Origin: UBA6164 sp964344155
Lineage (GTDB): Bacteria > Patescibacteriota > Gracilibacteria > BD1-5 > UBA6164
Length of the DNA: 38,940 nucleotides
Assembly: GCA_964344155.1 (NCBI GenBank)
Contig: CAYFMG010000009.1
Location: 1-38,940 of the forward strand
Direction: 5' to 3'
The position numbers were made by a program, and so were the translations under genes. Of the stretch, positions 19,931-29,368 are shown in pieces. The first letter of the stretch is position 1; every line of letters begins with the position of its first letter. The notes beneath the pieces are model-generated. The model saw only the letters and a program-made list of their open reading frames with translations, was not told where the DNA came from and did no database searches.

Positions 19931-19959
19931 AAAAACGATAATATTTATCGTTTTTTTTA
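19931..19959 (+). terminator. Intrinsic terminator
   Basis: Stem aaacgata / tatcgttt followed by T8. Confidence 0.75.
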
Positions 19960-19968
19960 TTTATTTCC

Positions 19969-19997
19969 TTGACTTATTTATTAAATCTTTATATTTA
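19969..19997 (+). promoter_or_regulatory. Promoter of the HopJ-family gene
   Basis: TTGACT (19969-19974), 17-base spacer, TATTTA (19992-19997). AAGGAG precedes the GTG start at 20035. Confidence 0.5.
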
Positions 19998-20034
19998 AAA
20001 CACTTTAATTAGTACAAGAAAAAGGAGAAAAAAA

Positions 20035-20391
20035 GTGGATTTTAATCAAATGAAAGCTAATGTTATAGCTGAATTGGAGAATGCTAAAGATTTTAACGAA
20101 GTATTGTCTGTTATAGATAATCGTTTTAAATATACACCAACAAGTTTTACTAACAACTCCTTGGAAAATAAACAAGGAGAAAATGAAGGAAGTTTAAAGT
20201 TACTTGCGTTGTTAAAGTTTGTGAATTACAGTGATGCTGATAATCCTGCAAAGTTTTTCAAAGAGCATTATGATGCAGTACTTGCTGATCCAGATGGTGA
20301 TTCTCATCAGAATATTCGTCATCTGATGAAGGGAACACTTAAAGATGTCTTTTTCGGGAGTTCTATTATTCCCATTATGTTGAAAAGATAA
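20035..20391 (+). CDS. HopJ type III effector family protein, standard-code type (118 aa)
   Basis: GTG start with a good AAGGAG ribosome binding site. The whole chain fits the HopJ family: FNEVLSVIDNRFKYTPTSFTNNSLENK, GENEGSLKLLALLKFVN, FFKEHYDAVLADPDGDSHQNIRHLMK and DVFF. The family was named from a Pseudomonas effector but occurs widely in bacteria without type III secretion, and its biochemical role is unsettled. Length is typical (~110). All glycines are GGN, and Arg is mostly CGT, so codon usage is foreign to this genome. No secretion system is visible in the window. Likely acquired from a standard-code bacterium. Confidence 0.85.
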   Translation: MDFNQMKANVIAELENAKDFNEVLSVIDNRFKYTPTSFTNNSLENKQGENEGSLKLLALLKFVNYSDADNPAKFFKEHYDAVLADPDGDSHQNIRHLMKGTLKDVFFGSSIIPIMLKR

Positions 20392-20405
20392 TCACTTTGA
20401 TTTAT

Positions 20406-20433
20406 AAAACCACCTCGTAACGAGGTGGTTTTA
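20406..20433 (+). terminator. Intrinsic terminator
   Basis: Stem aaaccacctcg / cgaggtggttt, 3-4 base loop, short T run. Confidence 0.8.
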
Positions 20434-20506
20434 ATTTCCGTAATATATGCTTGATTTTTATATAAAAATAAGTATTATATATAATAATAATTTATTAAAT
20501 ATAAAA

Positions 20507-21502
20507 ATGGTAAATAACTTTGAAAGAAATGTATTACATTTGGTACATCTTTGATATGAACCTAGAGAACAAATTGAATTAGAAAAAAATATATCTAATT
20601 TAATAACTCAAACAAGTTTCGATCTTATATATATAGTAGAAGAGCCGGAAATTGTGAAGCTAGATAAACAAAAAGCAGAAAAGATGATAGAGAGATTTAA
20701 TTATGTGTGGATAAATCAATTTTTAGAAGCTATAAAATTAAAGTGGCTATCAGCTGATATGGCAGCTTGATTATGATCAGAAATTACTGAAGAAGATTGT
20801 TTTAAAACAATGTTTGAAATAGAATGACTTGTATTTAATCAGGAAATATATGATATATTGACTAAAGAAGTAATCTCTGATGTTGATTTTACTATTTTTG
20901 ATTATGATGTAAGTGATCCAAATGTTGATGATCAAATATTAAAACAAAGATATGAAACAATAAATCATCTAGAAAAAAATAGAGATAATTATTATAGAAA
21001 ATTAAATGAGTTAGTAAATGTTTATAATGATTTATATTGATTTACAAGAGAATTAAAAGCTAGAGAACCAAAAAATAGAGGTAGATATAATAGAGTCCTT
21101 AGTTTATTAGAATCAACATATCCAAAAGAAAGATTACTACAAGGATTTATGTATGATTGATTACCTATATATACTAGAGAACAAGCTATAATTACAGATG
21201 AAGATTTAAGAAAAGAATGAAAAGATTATGATTTGATGAAAAAAATAATGTATTCAGTAAATAAGGAAAAAGTAGTTGAAATGTTAAATCATATGGTATA
21301 TAGATATTGAAATAAAACAAAAGTGAATCATATTCTTTGATGAGAATATTTAGAGAGCTGTGTAGATAATTATGCTAATACCTTAGCTTATAATATAGAA
21401 GAATTATGATTAGATAAAACACATACTGTTTGAGTAACTGAAGATATATCAATACAAAAACCAGATGTATTATGAGAATTACATAGAAAATTAGTAAAAT
21501 AA
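20507..21502 (+). CDS. Unrecognised cytoplasmic protein (331 aa)
   Basis: MVNNFERNVLHLVHLGYEPREQIELEK..., predominantly helical and acidic, with no signal peptide or membrane segment. TGA is read as Gly at about ten places. A coiled-coil stretch (RYETINHLEKNRDNYYRKLNELVNVYNDLYG) lies in the centre, followed by a basic segment (ELKAREPKNRGRYNRVLSLLE). No catalytic motif recognised. Single-gene unit with its own terminator; no ribosome binding site. Confidence 0.7.
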
Positions 21503-21531
21503 AAAAAGCCGACTTTATTGTCGGCTTTTTG
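21503..21531. terminator. Terminator between convergent genes
   Basis: Stem aaaagccgac / gtcggctttt with T run, directly after the stop codon; the 38-aa gene ends 12 bases beyond on the other strand. Confidence 0.8.
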
Positions 21532-21542
21532 TTGTTTTGAGC

Positions 21543-21659
21543 TTAGGTATTAACAAAACCAACAAACTCATATTTACTATTTTTATTGAAAATTTTCCAA
21601 ATTCTGTATCCAGCAGAGATGCCAGCTAGAAAAGATCCAGATATTATTAGTATTTCCAT
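21543..21659 (-). CDS. 38-aa single-helix membrane peptide, standard-code type
   Basis: MEILIISGSFLAGISAGYRI then WKIFNKNSKYEFVGFVNT. One transmembrane helix (residues 3-21) is followed by a basic tail. A near-perfect AAAGGAGG ribosome binding site lies on the minus strand about 9 bases before the ATG. All four Gly codons are GGN, with no TGA. The strong ribosome binding site and clean stop (TAA) make it likely real despite its size. Function unknown. Confidence 0.55.
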   Translation of the reverse strand: MEILIISGSFLAGISAGYRIWKIFNKNSKYEFVGFVNT

Positions 21660-21768
21660 CTAACCTTATCCTCCTTTGATGATTATTATATAATAAAGTT
21701 GAGGGAGTCTGTAGTATATGTATTTTTTCTAAAAGTCAAGCTTTTTCTATAATACATCGTCTAGATAT

Positions 21769-22521
21769 TTATTTATCAAGTCATAATCATAATATAGTGA
21801 ATAGAAGTTTTTTATGTGTCATCAAGATTTTCTGAGTATTTTTTTTTATAGATTTTATAGAATCTTCAGGAACTAGCTTGTTATGTATAATGTAAGCAAT
21901 TATTTGCTTATCTCTTATATCAACATTTGTTTCTATATCAAAACTAGATTTTCATAATTCTTCTTTAGAAGGATATATTGATAGATTTATAGGTTTTATA
22001 GCTAGAGCAAATATTTTATAAAATTCAGAAACAAAATATTTTACAATACTAGTTCTTAGGTTTATTTCTTTAATGAGTCATTGTTCTAAGTAGCTTTGCA
22101 TTAAATATTGATTCATAGAATCTTTTCTTAGAGTTCCTGTGTTTTGTATTTCTGCTAATATATCTTCTATATTTTTTTCTATAACTTTTTCTTTTTTATC
22201 TATAAAATCAAAACAATTAAGTCTTTTGCTCTGTAAACTTACGTACTCCATTCTTTTACCTAAGTTTTCTAATCATCACATAGGTTTTAATCACTTTTTA
22301 TCAGCATACATAGCTGCTTGTTTTATAATTTTTGTTATATTCATTTGGACTAATCATCTAGTTTCTGAGTAGTAGTATCAATCCTTTATTTGTTCTGTAG
22401 TTAATATAGCATCAGCTTCTTGTCTTATCAATGACTCTATCTTATCAAGAGGATGTTTTTTAGAGAATAATTTTCAGGGAAGATCAACAATAACAGAGTT
22501 TTGATTCCAATAACTATTCAT
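21769..22521 (-). CDS. Unrecognised protein (250 aa)
   Basis: MNSYWNQNSVIVDLPGKLFSKKHPLDKIESLI..., mixed helical, basic, with TGA glycines. Segments such as TRGLVQMNITKIIKQAAMYADKKGLKPMGGLENLGKRMEYVSLQS and NTGTLRKDSMNQYLMQSYLEQGLIKEI look like a nucleic-acid-associated or regulatory helical protein, but I recognise no family. The hydrophobic KKLLFTILGLGLDK C-terminus is too short for a clear membrane helix. Single gene, no ribosome binding site. Confidence 0.65.
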
Positions 22522-22601
22522 TTTGTCATTAGATTTTTGTAACATTTTTTTTGAAGTATTATATTTTATTGGTTCAAGATACTAGTAATAAAAACTATTT
22601 T

Positions 22602-22645
22602 GTCAAAAAAAAAGATAAACCTCAGCCTTTTAGGGCTGAGGTTTA
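22602..22645 (-). terminator. Terminator of the 100-aa secreted protein gene
   Basis: Stem aaacctcagcc / ggctgaggttt. On the minus strand it is followed by a T-rich tail (the A run at 22602-22613 on the plus strand). Confidence 0.8.
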
Positions 22646-22694
22646 TTGGTTAATGGTGAAAAGAATTACAAAAGGGAAAAAATCCCAGTGTACC

Positions 22695-22997
22695 TTATAG
22701 ACCGTAGCAGGTCAAATCTCTTTGTTGTAACATAAGTCCTTTTTCATATTGAACTCTATTAATGTACTCTTGAGGCATAGCCTTTTGACCAAGTTGGCGA
22801 TTTTTGGGAGTTTCTCCTACACAGTTTTCAATATCAGGGTGTATACGAGAAGTTTCCCAATAACCATTAGTTTGGTTACAAGCCTGTGCTTTTGTACTGG
22901 TTACATGATATATGATACTAGGATCAATACTTTCAGCTCCAGCAGACAATGAGAGTAAAGGTGTTAACAACAAAGCTGACATAATAGTCTTTTTCAT
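22695..22997 (-). CDS. Small exported protein, standard-code type (100 aa)
   Basis: MKKTIMSALLLTPLLSLSAGA is a signal peptide (cleavage near AGA/ES). The mature part has three cysteines (AQACNQTNGYWETSR, ENCVGETPKN, LTCYGL) and no membrane segment. TTGGAGA lies about 7 bases before the ATG. All glycines are GGN. Promoter at 23088-23115. It belongs to the standard-code-like set; no family recognised. Confidence 0.75.
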   Translation of the reverse strand: MKKTIMSALLLTPLLSLSAGAESIDPSIIYHVTSTKAQACNQTNGYWETSRIHPDIENCVGETPKNRQLGQKAMPQEYINRVQYEKGLMLQQRDLTCYGL

Positions 22998-23087
22998 GAT
23001 AGTTCTCCAAAAGTAAGATAAAAAAATAGTATTTCCTCCTATTCCTCCTCACTTTTATATTTATGAACATCAATTCCACCTAAAAAC

Positions 23088-23115
23088 ATATTAACTTTTT
23101 TTAATATATTGTCAA
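23088..23115 (-). promoter_or_regulatory. Sigma70-type promoter of the 100-aa secreted protein
   Basis: On the minus strand, TTGACA (23115-23110), 16-base spacer, TAATAT (23093-23088), with a leader of about 85 bases. Confidence 0.65.
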
Positions 23116-23135
23116 ATAAAAATAAAAAAAACTTT

Positions 23136-23369
23136 TTAAGGTAGATCGTTTCATCACTTACTACAAGGATTACATCTAAGTATTCTATATATTCATTTTG
23201 CCCATCATTTAAAGAATCAGTACTTAATTATTGCTTGTTTTGTGTATTCAGAGCAAGTAGGGTTGTATCTACAATATCAGTATGGATGAAATCTTTTAAA
23301 ATATTTAGAATGATCAGGACTTAGGTATTTTTGATAAACCTCTATAAATTTGATTGAAAGTTTTTTCAT
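23136..23369 (-). CDS. yidD: Membrane protein insertion efficiency factor YidD (77 aa)
   Basis: MKKLSIKFIEVYQKYLSPDH then GYCRYNPTCSEYTKQAIIKYG, FKGWAKGIYRILRCNPCSKGGNDLP. This is the YidD signature: CRY.PTCSEY, then G....RI.RC.P...GG.D.P. The small amphipathic protein helps YidC insert membrane proteins at the inner membrane. Length 77 aa is normal. Seven to eight glycines are TGA. It is usually found in the rpmH-rnpA-yidD-yidC cluster; here it stands alone. Confidence 0.93.
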
Positions 23370-23424
23370 AAGTTTTTGTAAATATTATTTTATTAATGAT
23401 ATTAATTATATTTTTTTGTCAAAA

Positions 23425-23460
23425 TAAAAATCCCTCTCGTAGAAAAACGAGAGGGATTTT
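23425..23460 (-). terminator. Terminator of the multi-pass membrane protein gene
   Basis: Stem aaaatccctctcgt / acgagagggatttt, T-rich on the minus-strand side (A-rich at 23421-23430 on the plus strand), directly after the stop at 23463. Confidence 0.8.
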
Positions 23461-23462
23461 AC

Positions 23463-24224
23463 CTAGAATCTCTCAATTAACCATAATGTTTTAAGAGTCC
23501 AAGTATTTTTTACATCAACTTTTTCAATATACACAGATGCATTTTTTGCAAAACCAAAAAATGCAATAAGAGCAATAAAAAATGAAGATATAGAAGAAGC
23601 AGGAACAACTCCTGGTGTCTCAAACTGAATAAGTAAATCAATAAGAGTTCCAAAAGTGAATAAACCTACAGACACAACTCTGGCTATGAAAACCTTTGGT
23701 CCATCAGCTATAGATAAAAATATGGGTAACAAACTCATTCCAAGTATTTGAATCCAAACATGAGAATAAACCAAATCAAACTGAATATATATAATTATTA
23801 TTAGCAAAGAGGCTAGAGCTGTTAGTTTATAGTTAAACAAACTTTTTAGTTTTATATCCCAAGCATTCATTATCTGATTAGTTGTAGCTATCCAGAAAGG
23901 AATATTACCAATAAAGTATTGCCAATTTTTCCCATCAACTGATTGTAAAACAGCGATTATACCAACTCCAATAAAAAACAGATTTGATGCAACCATATAT
24001 AGAGAACCAGATTTATTCTCGCATTCTGCATATTTTCCAATAGCTATAATCATCATAATATCACCAGCGATGTGTAATGATAGAGTCGCTATATTTATTA
24101 AAACATCTCCTTTACCAAGATATTGAAAACAAACTATAGCTACTAAGCTTATTGTAAGTATCTTCCAGTTATTTTTTACAAAATCATTTAAGTCTGTAAA
24201 AAATAAGTTTAGGGTATCTTTCAT
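23463..24224 (-). CDS. Multi-pass membrane protein, standard-code type (253 aa)
   Basis: Start set at the ATG at 24224 (MKDTLNLFFTDLNDFVKNNW) because an AGGAGG ribosome binding site lies 8 bases upstream (24233-24238); the frame is open a further 25 codons upstream. Seven to eight transmembrane helices, e.g. ILTISLVAIVCFQYLG, LHIAGDIMMIIAIG, LFFIGVGIIAVLQSV, ALASLLIIIIYIQFD, IQILGMSLLPIFLSIA and SISSFFIALIAFFGFA. All ~14 glycines are GGN and the stop is TAG. The general layout recalls PnuC-type vitamin transporters, but I see no PnuC Trp motif, so the transporter family stays open. Member of the standard-code-like set. Confidence 0.75.
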   Translation of the reverse strand: MKDTLNLFFTDLNDFVKNNWKILTISLVAIVCFQYLGKGDVLINIATLSLHIAGDIMMIIAIGKYAECENKSGSLYMVASNLFFIGVGIIAVLQSVDGKNWQYFIGNIPFWIATTNQIMNAWDIKLKSLFNYKLTALASLLIIIIYIQFDLVYSHVWIQILGMSLLPIFLSIADGPKVFIARVVSVGLFTFGTLIDLLIQFETPGVVPASSISSFFIALIAFFGFAKNASVYIEKVDVKNTWTLKTLWLIERF

Positions 24225-24363
24225 AACAATTACCTCCTTATTTTTTACTAATTTATTATTTAAGATAAGTATATTATAATTAAAAATAGTAATAGTCAAT
24301 ATTATTATTTGACTTTTTTAAAAAAATACTTATTTTATAGAAAATATTTATTTAGCTATATAT

Positions 24364-25176
24364 ATGGATAAATCTAGTATATTTGATACTCCTGAAATTT
24401 TAAGAAGAAAATGAACTGACTTTGAAATTGATGTTAAATCAGAAAAAATAAGAGATAATATTGATATGGTTTCAGATATGTTGATAACTATAATGGATAC
24501 ATATAAATTACAATGATTATCACCACAAAATGTCAGACTAGATAATTTTAGGATTTCAGAAGAAGATTTTTATAAAAATATAATAGTTTTAAGAGATTTT
24601 GATTGAGAAGAATTTGTTGAACTTTTAAATCCAAGTTATGAAATAGTAAGTTCTGAAAGAAATTTATTATTTGAAGAATCATGGAATATTGAAACTACTG
24701 ATGATTCATGATTTTGAGTATTCAATCTTATGCCGTCAAAAATAAGATTAAAATGGTTTACAAAAAAATGAGAACTTACTGAAGGGATTGTTGAAGCTAA
24801 AAATATGGATTGATATTTTGAGATTTGAAATATTATAAAACTAATAAATCATTTAGAATGAAGGGTTATATCGGATTGAAGTATTATAAGACAACTCGTT
24901 AAGTGAGATAAAAAATTAAGCACTTCATTATCAAAACATTATCCAAATGTAATACCATCTTTTTTAGAGTTTACAGGAAAAGAATATATTATACACAACA
25001 TATGAGATAAATGATTAAGTCATCCTTGTTTTCCTAAAATAGATTCTAAAAAATGGGATACTATAGTGCCATTTCATTTTGATTTAGATGAAGATTTCCC
25101 ATTTCTTATATCATATATATACAAATGATGAAAGGAGTATAATATTTCATTATGTAAAAAGTGTTTTGATAATTAA
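24364..25176 (+). CDS. Degenerate peptide deformylase homologue (270 aa)
   Basis: The order of segments follows peptide deformylase: YKLQGLSPQNVRL (residues 47-59) for motif 1 GxGLAAPQ, FVELLNPSYEIV (84-95) for the INP strand, then FEESWN (103-108), SKIRLKWFTKKGELTEGIVEAKNMDG (125-150) for the beta sheet after EGCLS, and IIKLINHLEGRVISD (157-171) for motif 3 HExDHLxG. The metal ligands are missing: no Cys in motif 2 and no HExxH, though HLEGR keeps the tail of that motif. An extra ~100-residue C-terminus ends CKKCF. It is thus probably a deformylase-fold protein without deformylase activity, perhaps binding N-termini. It lies 28 bases before the repeat protein in the same direction. Confidence 0.6.
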
Positions 25177-25204
25177 GTAGTGATTTTATAAATAATATAC
25201 AAAA

Positions 25205-27637
25205 GTGAATAGAAAAGAGATTTCAAAAGATATTCAATGACAATACAGAGAAATGAATAAGCTATTTGTTAATAAAAAACTCGGTGAGATATGATTAGCA
25301 GATAGGTTTTTAGATGTGTTTGAGGAGATCTATAAAAAGGTAGATTTATTATTATCAAATAAGGATACAAGAGAAGAAAATCTAGAAAAACTTTTACAAA
25401 ACTCTTTTAAAAAAGCTATTGATGCAATAATTAAAATAAGTGAAAGAAAAATTGAAAAATTAGATTATTCAATATTTATAAAAACAAAAGTAAAAAATGG
25501 TATTAAAAATACAAAGAAATCTTGAGTTGATAGAGATAGAAAAAAAACAGCAAATAAATATAAGATTTTTTTAGAAGTATTAAATAATTTTTATTTATCT
25601 AATCAAAAAATAAAAATAAGTCATTCAGAAGAAAAAGTAAGTAAGAAAAAATATAGAACTTTTCCATATCACATAACTCAAATAAAATTTAAAAAGAGAT
25701 CATTAACAGTACTTATCTGTGATGAGATATGAGAAGCAACATATATTTATAATTGATTTATAGATACAAAAGAATTTACAAAAATTGAAAAAGGACAAAG
25801 TATAAGATGAATAGAACCAATAAAAATCTTTTTTTGAAATGATTTTGCAGAAGTATTTGAAAAAATATTATCATCAAATTATGATTTTTGAAATCAAGAA
25901 AACAAAAACAATGAAGAATTAAAAGAAGAAGAATATTATAAAGAAATCTTTTATAAAGAAATGTTTTCATCTATAACAGATAAAGCTTGAAATAAGGTAA
26001 ATATAGATTTAGAAACTATAATTTTAAATGATTTTAAATTTTTATACTTTTGACAAAATACTGGATACTGAAGATTTTCTAGGCAAACATTATTAAAAGA
26101 TTTTTGATGACCAAATATAAAAGCTTTTAATAGATTATTAAGAGCTTGATGAATACACAGAAAAGACTTATGATATAAAGAAATAGATCCAAATAATAAA
26201 AACCATATAATTAAATTATTAAATAATCCAGTAGATAAGTATAATAATAAAGTAAATGTAGATTATAAAACTATATCGATTATAGACTTTAAAGCTATGC
26301 ATTTTTGATATGATACAGAGTTTAGAATGATGAATTGACATACTCTTTTATCACTATATTGATGATCAAACTTAAAAACATTTAAAAAAGTACTAGAATT
26401 GTTGTGAATAAAAAGATTTATGCTGTATAAAGAAGTTGATTATAATAATAAAGAACACATAACTGAAATATTAAAATTTCCAGTAAACAAAAAGAAACAA
26501 AAACTAGATATTGATTATCAAACTATATGAGTACAAGCTTTTGCTTGATTATATTTTTGATACTGAAGTAAATATAAAATGATATCATGACAAAGACTTT
26601 TATGGCATCACTGATGAACAAATAACATTTCTCTAAAAAAGATATTAAAACTTATTTGAGTAGAAAGAAAAGAACTATGATTAGAACAAATAGATTTTAA
26701 AAATAATACTCACTTAATAGAAATACTAAAAACCATAACAGATAAAAATTGAAATAAGCAAGAAGTAGATTTAAAAACTATATCAATGACAAAATTCTCA
26801 AAACTATATTTTTGATATGGGGGTAAATATTGATATGTTTATTGAGAAAAATTATTAACAAAACTCTGATGAATTAATAATAAAACACTTAAAAAATTAT
26901 TAAGAAAAGTTTGAATAGATAGAAAAGATATAGGTATTGAAAAAATAGATTATAATAATAAAGAACATATAAAAGAATTATTACTTAATTCTACTGATAA
27001 AGATTGAAATCAACTTAATATTGATTATACAGATATAAACTTAAAAGATTTTAAAAGTCTTTACATGTGATATGCTACAAAGTTTTGAATAATATGAGCT
27101 CAAACTATGTTAATGCAAACTTTATGACCAAACAATAAATCACTACAAAAAATATTATCTTTATGAAAAAGCTATTTTGATATTTTATTTTCTAGTATTA
27201 CAGATAAGTATTGAAACAGTCTAGATTTAGATATAAATACTATAACTACTGAGGAGTTTTCAAATGCATATTTTTGATATAACACTCAGTATAAAATGAT
27301 AAGCTGAAAATCATTACTTAGAAAATATTGATGAAAAAGTAAAATAACCCTGAAAAAAGTATTAAGTGTATGAGGTACAGAAAGAAAAGACTTACCTATA
27401 GAAGAAATAGATTTAGATAACAAAAAACATTTAAAAGAGATATTTGAAAATGTATATGATAGGCAATGAAATAAAGTAGAAATAGATTTTCAAAAAATAT
27501 TAATGAAAAATTTTATTAAACTATCTTTTTGATATGGGACTAGATTTTGAAGTATAAGTTGAGAAAAAATATTGCTTAATTATTGATGAAAAAATAGGAA
27601 ATCATTACAAAAAATACTATCTATTTTAAAAAGATAG
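25205..27637 (+). CDS. Tandem-repeat protein, about seven ~84-residue repeats (810 aa)
   Basis: GTG start at 25205; a stop four codons upstream leaves no earlier start, and Met17 is the alternative. Residues 1-240 are a charged N-terminal region (KKKYRTFPYHITQIKFKKRS, VLICDEIGEATYIYNGFID). From about residue 255 to the end the chain consists of about seven repeats with the pattern ITDKxGNxxxID..TI...F..LYFGY.T.F.MISG..LL...GG.N..SLKKIL...GI.RKDL...EID..NK.HL.EIL. Repeat 5 has lost the RKDL/EID part and the last ends after KIL. Nearly all conserved Gly are TGA. The regular HTH-like SLKKIL...GI.RK segments suggest modular recognition of a polymer or protein, but no known family is matched. Ends with TAG inside a terminator. 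Confidence 0.75.
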
Positions 27638-27648
27638 TATTTTTTTTA
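27611..27648 (+). terminator. Terminator overlapping the repeat-protein stop codon
   Basis: Stem aaatactatct / agatagtattt, then T7; the TAG stop lies within the right arm. Confidence 0.8.
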
Positions 27649-27708
27649 TTGACTTTTATTATTTTAGTCTAATATAGTTATATATAATACATTAACCAAA
27701 AAAGACTT

Positions 27709-28224
27709 ATGAAAAAAATATTATTAATAATAATAGCAGTTTCTTTATTGTCTGCTTGTTCAAAAATGGATGAATACCAAAAGCATACTGATACAAAAAA
27801 AATATCACCTCAAATAGTAGTTAATGAAGTACAGGAAGATGTTGCTGTATACCTTGTTTGGTGAGAATGAAAAATTAAAACATCATCATGAGAGATAGAT
27901 CTAAGTTTTGATTGAAAAAATGTAGATCAGTTTATAAAAGTAGAATACAAAGAAAGCTTAGCTTTTTCATCTAAGTATGATGAAAAACTTGAATCATGAG
28001 AAAAATTAACAGAAGAAGAATCAGAGGATTTATGAAAGATTTGAGAAGATTTCTCTAAAAAAACTGAAGAACTAGAAGTGTTTACAAAAAATATGGAATG
28101 AGAATCTATTAAAATAACATGACTAAATGATTCTTTAAATTATGAGTTAATAGTTCATTATATAGATATTTATGGTGAAGAATGAACTTCAAATTTTTAT
28201 ATAGAAAACACAGAAACAAAATAG
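27709..28224 (+). CDS. Lipoprotein with a fibronectin-like domain (171 aa)
   Basis: MKKILLIIIAVSLLSACSKMDE: signal peptide with lipobox LSAC, Cys17 acylated. The mature part looks like one beta-sandwich (VAVYLVWGEGKIKTSSGEIDLSF, IKVEYKES, SIKITGLNDSLNYELIVHYIDIYGEEGTS), with the LND..NYELIV..ID..G pattern of fibronectin III folds. TGA glycines throughout; TAG stop. Surface- or membrane-anchored. The exact family is not assigned. Confidence 0.75.
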
Positions 28225-28251
28225 ACAATTTACTTTATATAGTTTAAAATT

Positions 28252-28569
28252 ATGGAGTATAAAATTTTTAGAGCAATAAGACATAAAATAAATATACCTT
28301 ATTTTATTAGGTTTATTTTTGCGGCTTTTTTTATATTCTTATCATCTATTCCTATATTATTACCACTGTTTCCATGATCACTGTTTGTATGAGTTGGTAT
28401 TTTGGTAGTATGATTTTTATTAATTATTCCTTGAGAAAAAATAAGACATGTAGTTAAAATAAGAAAATGAATAGTATATTTAATGAAAAATCTACATAGA
28501 GAAAATGTAGTTGATCACAAAGTTAAAGATATAAGAAATCATATAAAAATTATTTTACAAGACAAATAA
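28252..28569 (+). CDS. Small membrane protein with Pro/Gly-rich transmembrane hairpin (105 aa)
   Basis: MEYKIFRAIRHKINIPYFIRFIF then two hydrophobic helices (AAFFIFLSSIPILLPLFPGS, LFVGVGILVVGFLLIIPG) linked by a short turn, and a basic cytoplasmic tail (KIRHVVKIRKGIVYLMKNLHREN). The IPILLPLFPGS..VGVGI segment resembles PGPGW-type or DUF454-like small membrane proteins. It is 27 bases from the lipoprotein gene and possibly co-transcribed. Confidence 0.65.
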
Positions 28570-28633
28570 AAACTTTTGCTTTTTTTATAAGAATTAATAA
28601 TATAACATCACTTATATTATTAATTTTTTTATT

Positions 28634-29278
28634 ATGAAAAATTTACTAAAATTATTAATGTCATTACTCCTACTATTTACTTTAAATGCAACATTTGCTG
28701 AAGAAAATACTGAGAATGATAAAAGAGTTATGGAAGTTCAAAAAGAGTTTATAACTAAGTTCAATGATCTAAAAGAAGAATACAAAGATAGAATGGATAA
28801 TAAAGAAAATAGAGATATATACTTTAAAAAGAAAAATGAATTATTTTTGGAATACAAAGCTGCTTTAAAAGAAAAAGAACAGTGAATAGTAGATGGTGAT
28901 AAAGAAGTATTTAAACAAAAAAGTGAGGATGCAGATATTAGTGAAACAAAAAAAGAAAGCTTAAAAGAAAAAATTAAACAAAAAATAGGAGAAGTAAAAG
29001 ATATAGTAAAACAAAAAAAAGAAGAAATAAAAGAAAAAGTATTAAGTCAAAAAGACCAAGTAAAAGCCAAATACAAAACAATATATAAAAAGAAATATGG
29101 GGAAATGATGTCTAAATTAGGTAAAGATAAAATAAATAATTTAGTTTGAAAAATAGATACTTTAATAGAAAAAGTAAACAATTGAACATATTCAGATGAG
29201 AAAAAGGAAAAGCTAAATGCTATGCTAGAATCTCTAAAAGAAATAGCTACTGAAAGACTAAAACAGCTTGAAAAATAA
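28634..29278 (+). CDS. Exported coiled-coil protein (214 aa)
   Basis: MKNLLKLLMSLLLLFTLNATFAEENTEND is a signal peptide (cleavage near TFA/EE). The mature protein is almost wholly Lys/Glu-rich helix with heptad periodicity (KEFITKFNDLKEEYKDRMDNKENRD, KQKIGEVKDIVKQKKEEIKEKVLSQKDQ) and has no Cys. Few TGA (about four) because the protein has little glycine. Probably periplasmic or cell-surface; the plan is like OmpH/Skp-type or spacer proteins, but similarity by composition is weak evidence. Confidence 0.7.
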
Positions 29279-29304
29279 AAAAAAGACTAAAAAGTCTTTT
29301 TTTT
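29279..29304 (+). terminator. Intrinsic terminator
   Basis: Stem aaaagact / agtctttt with T run, directly after the coiled-coil gene and just before the lexA promoter. Confidence 0.75.
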
Positions 29305-29306
29305 AT

Positions 29307-29344
29307 TTGACTTTAAAAAATATATGTATATACTCAGTGTATAT
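29307..29344 (+). promoter_or_regulatory. lexA promoter with overlapping palindromic operator candidate
   Basis: TTGACT (29307-29312), 16-base spacer, TATACT (29329-29334). A 17-base palindrome atatac-tcagt-gtatat (29328-29344) covers the -10 box and likely start site, the expected place for LexA autorepression. Its sequence is neither the E. coli CTGT-N8-ACAG nor the Bacillus GAAC-N4-GTTC box, so a lineage-specific operator is inferred. Confidence 0.5.
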
Positions 29345-29368
29345 TATATTTAAATAACTATTTATATT

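Noticed and set aside
23463..24224. PnuC vitamin transporter
   Set aside because: Length and helix number are compatible, but the Trp-rich PnuC motif is not visible, so no name was given.
25205..27637. Repeats as a CRISPR array or DNA satellite
   Set aside because: The repetition is at protein level with divergent DNA and keeps one reading frame; no regular repeat-spacer pattern exists anywhere in the window.
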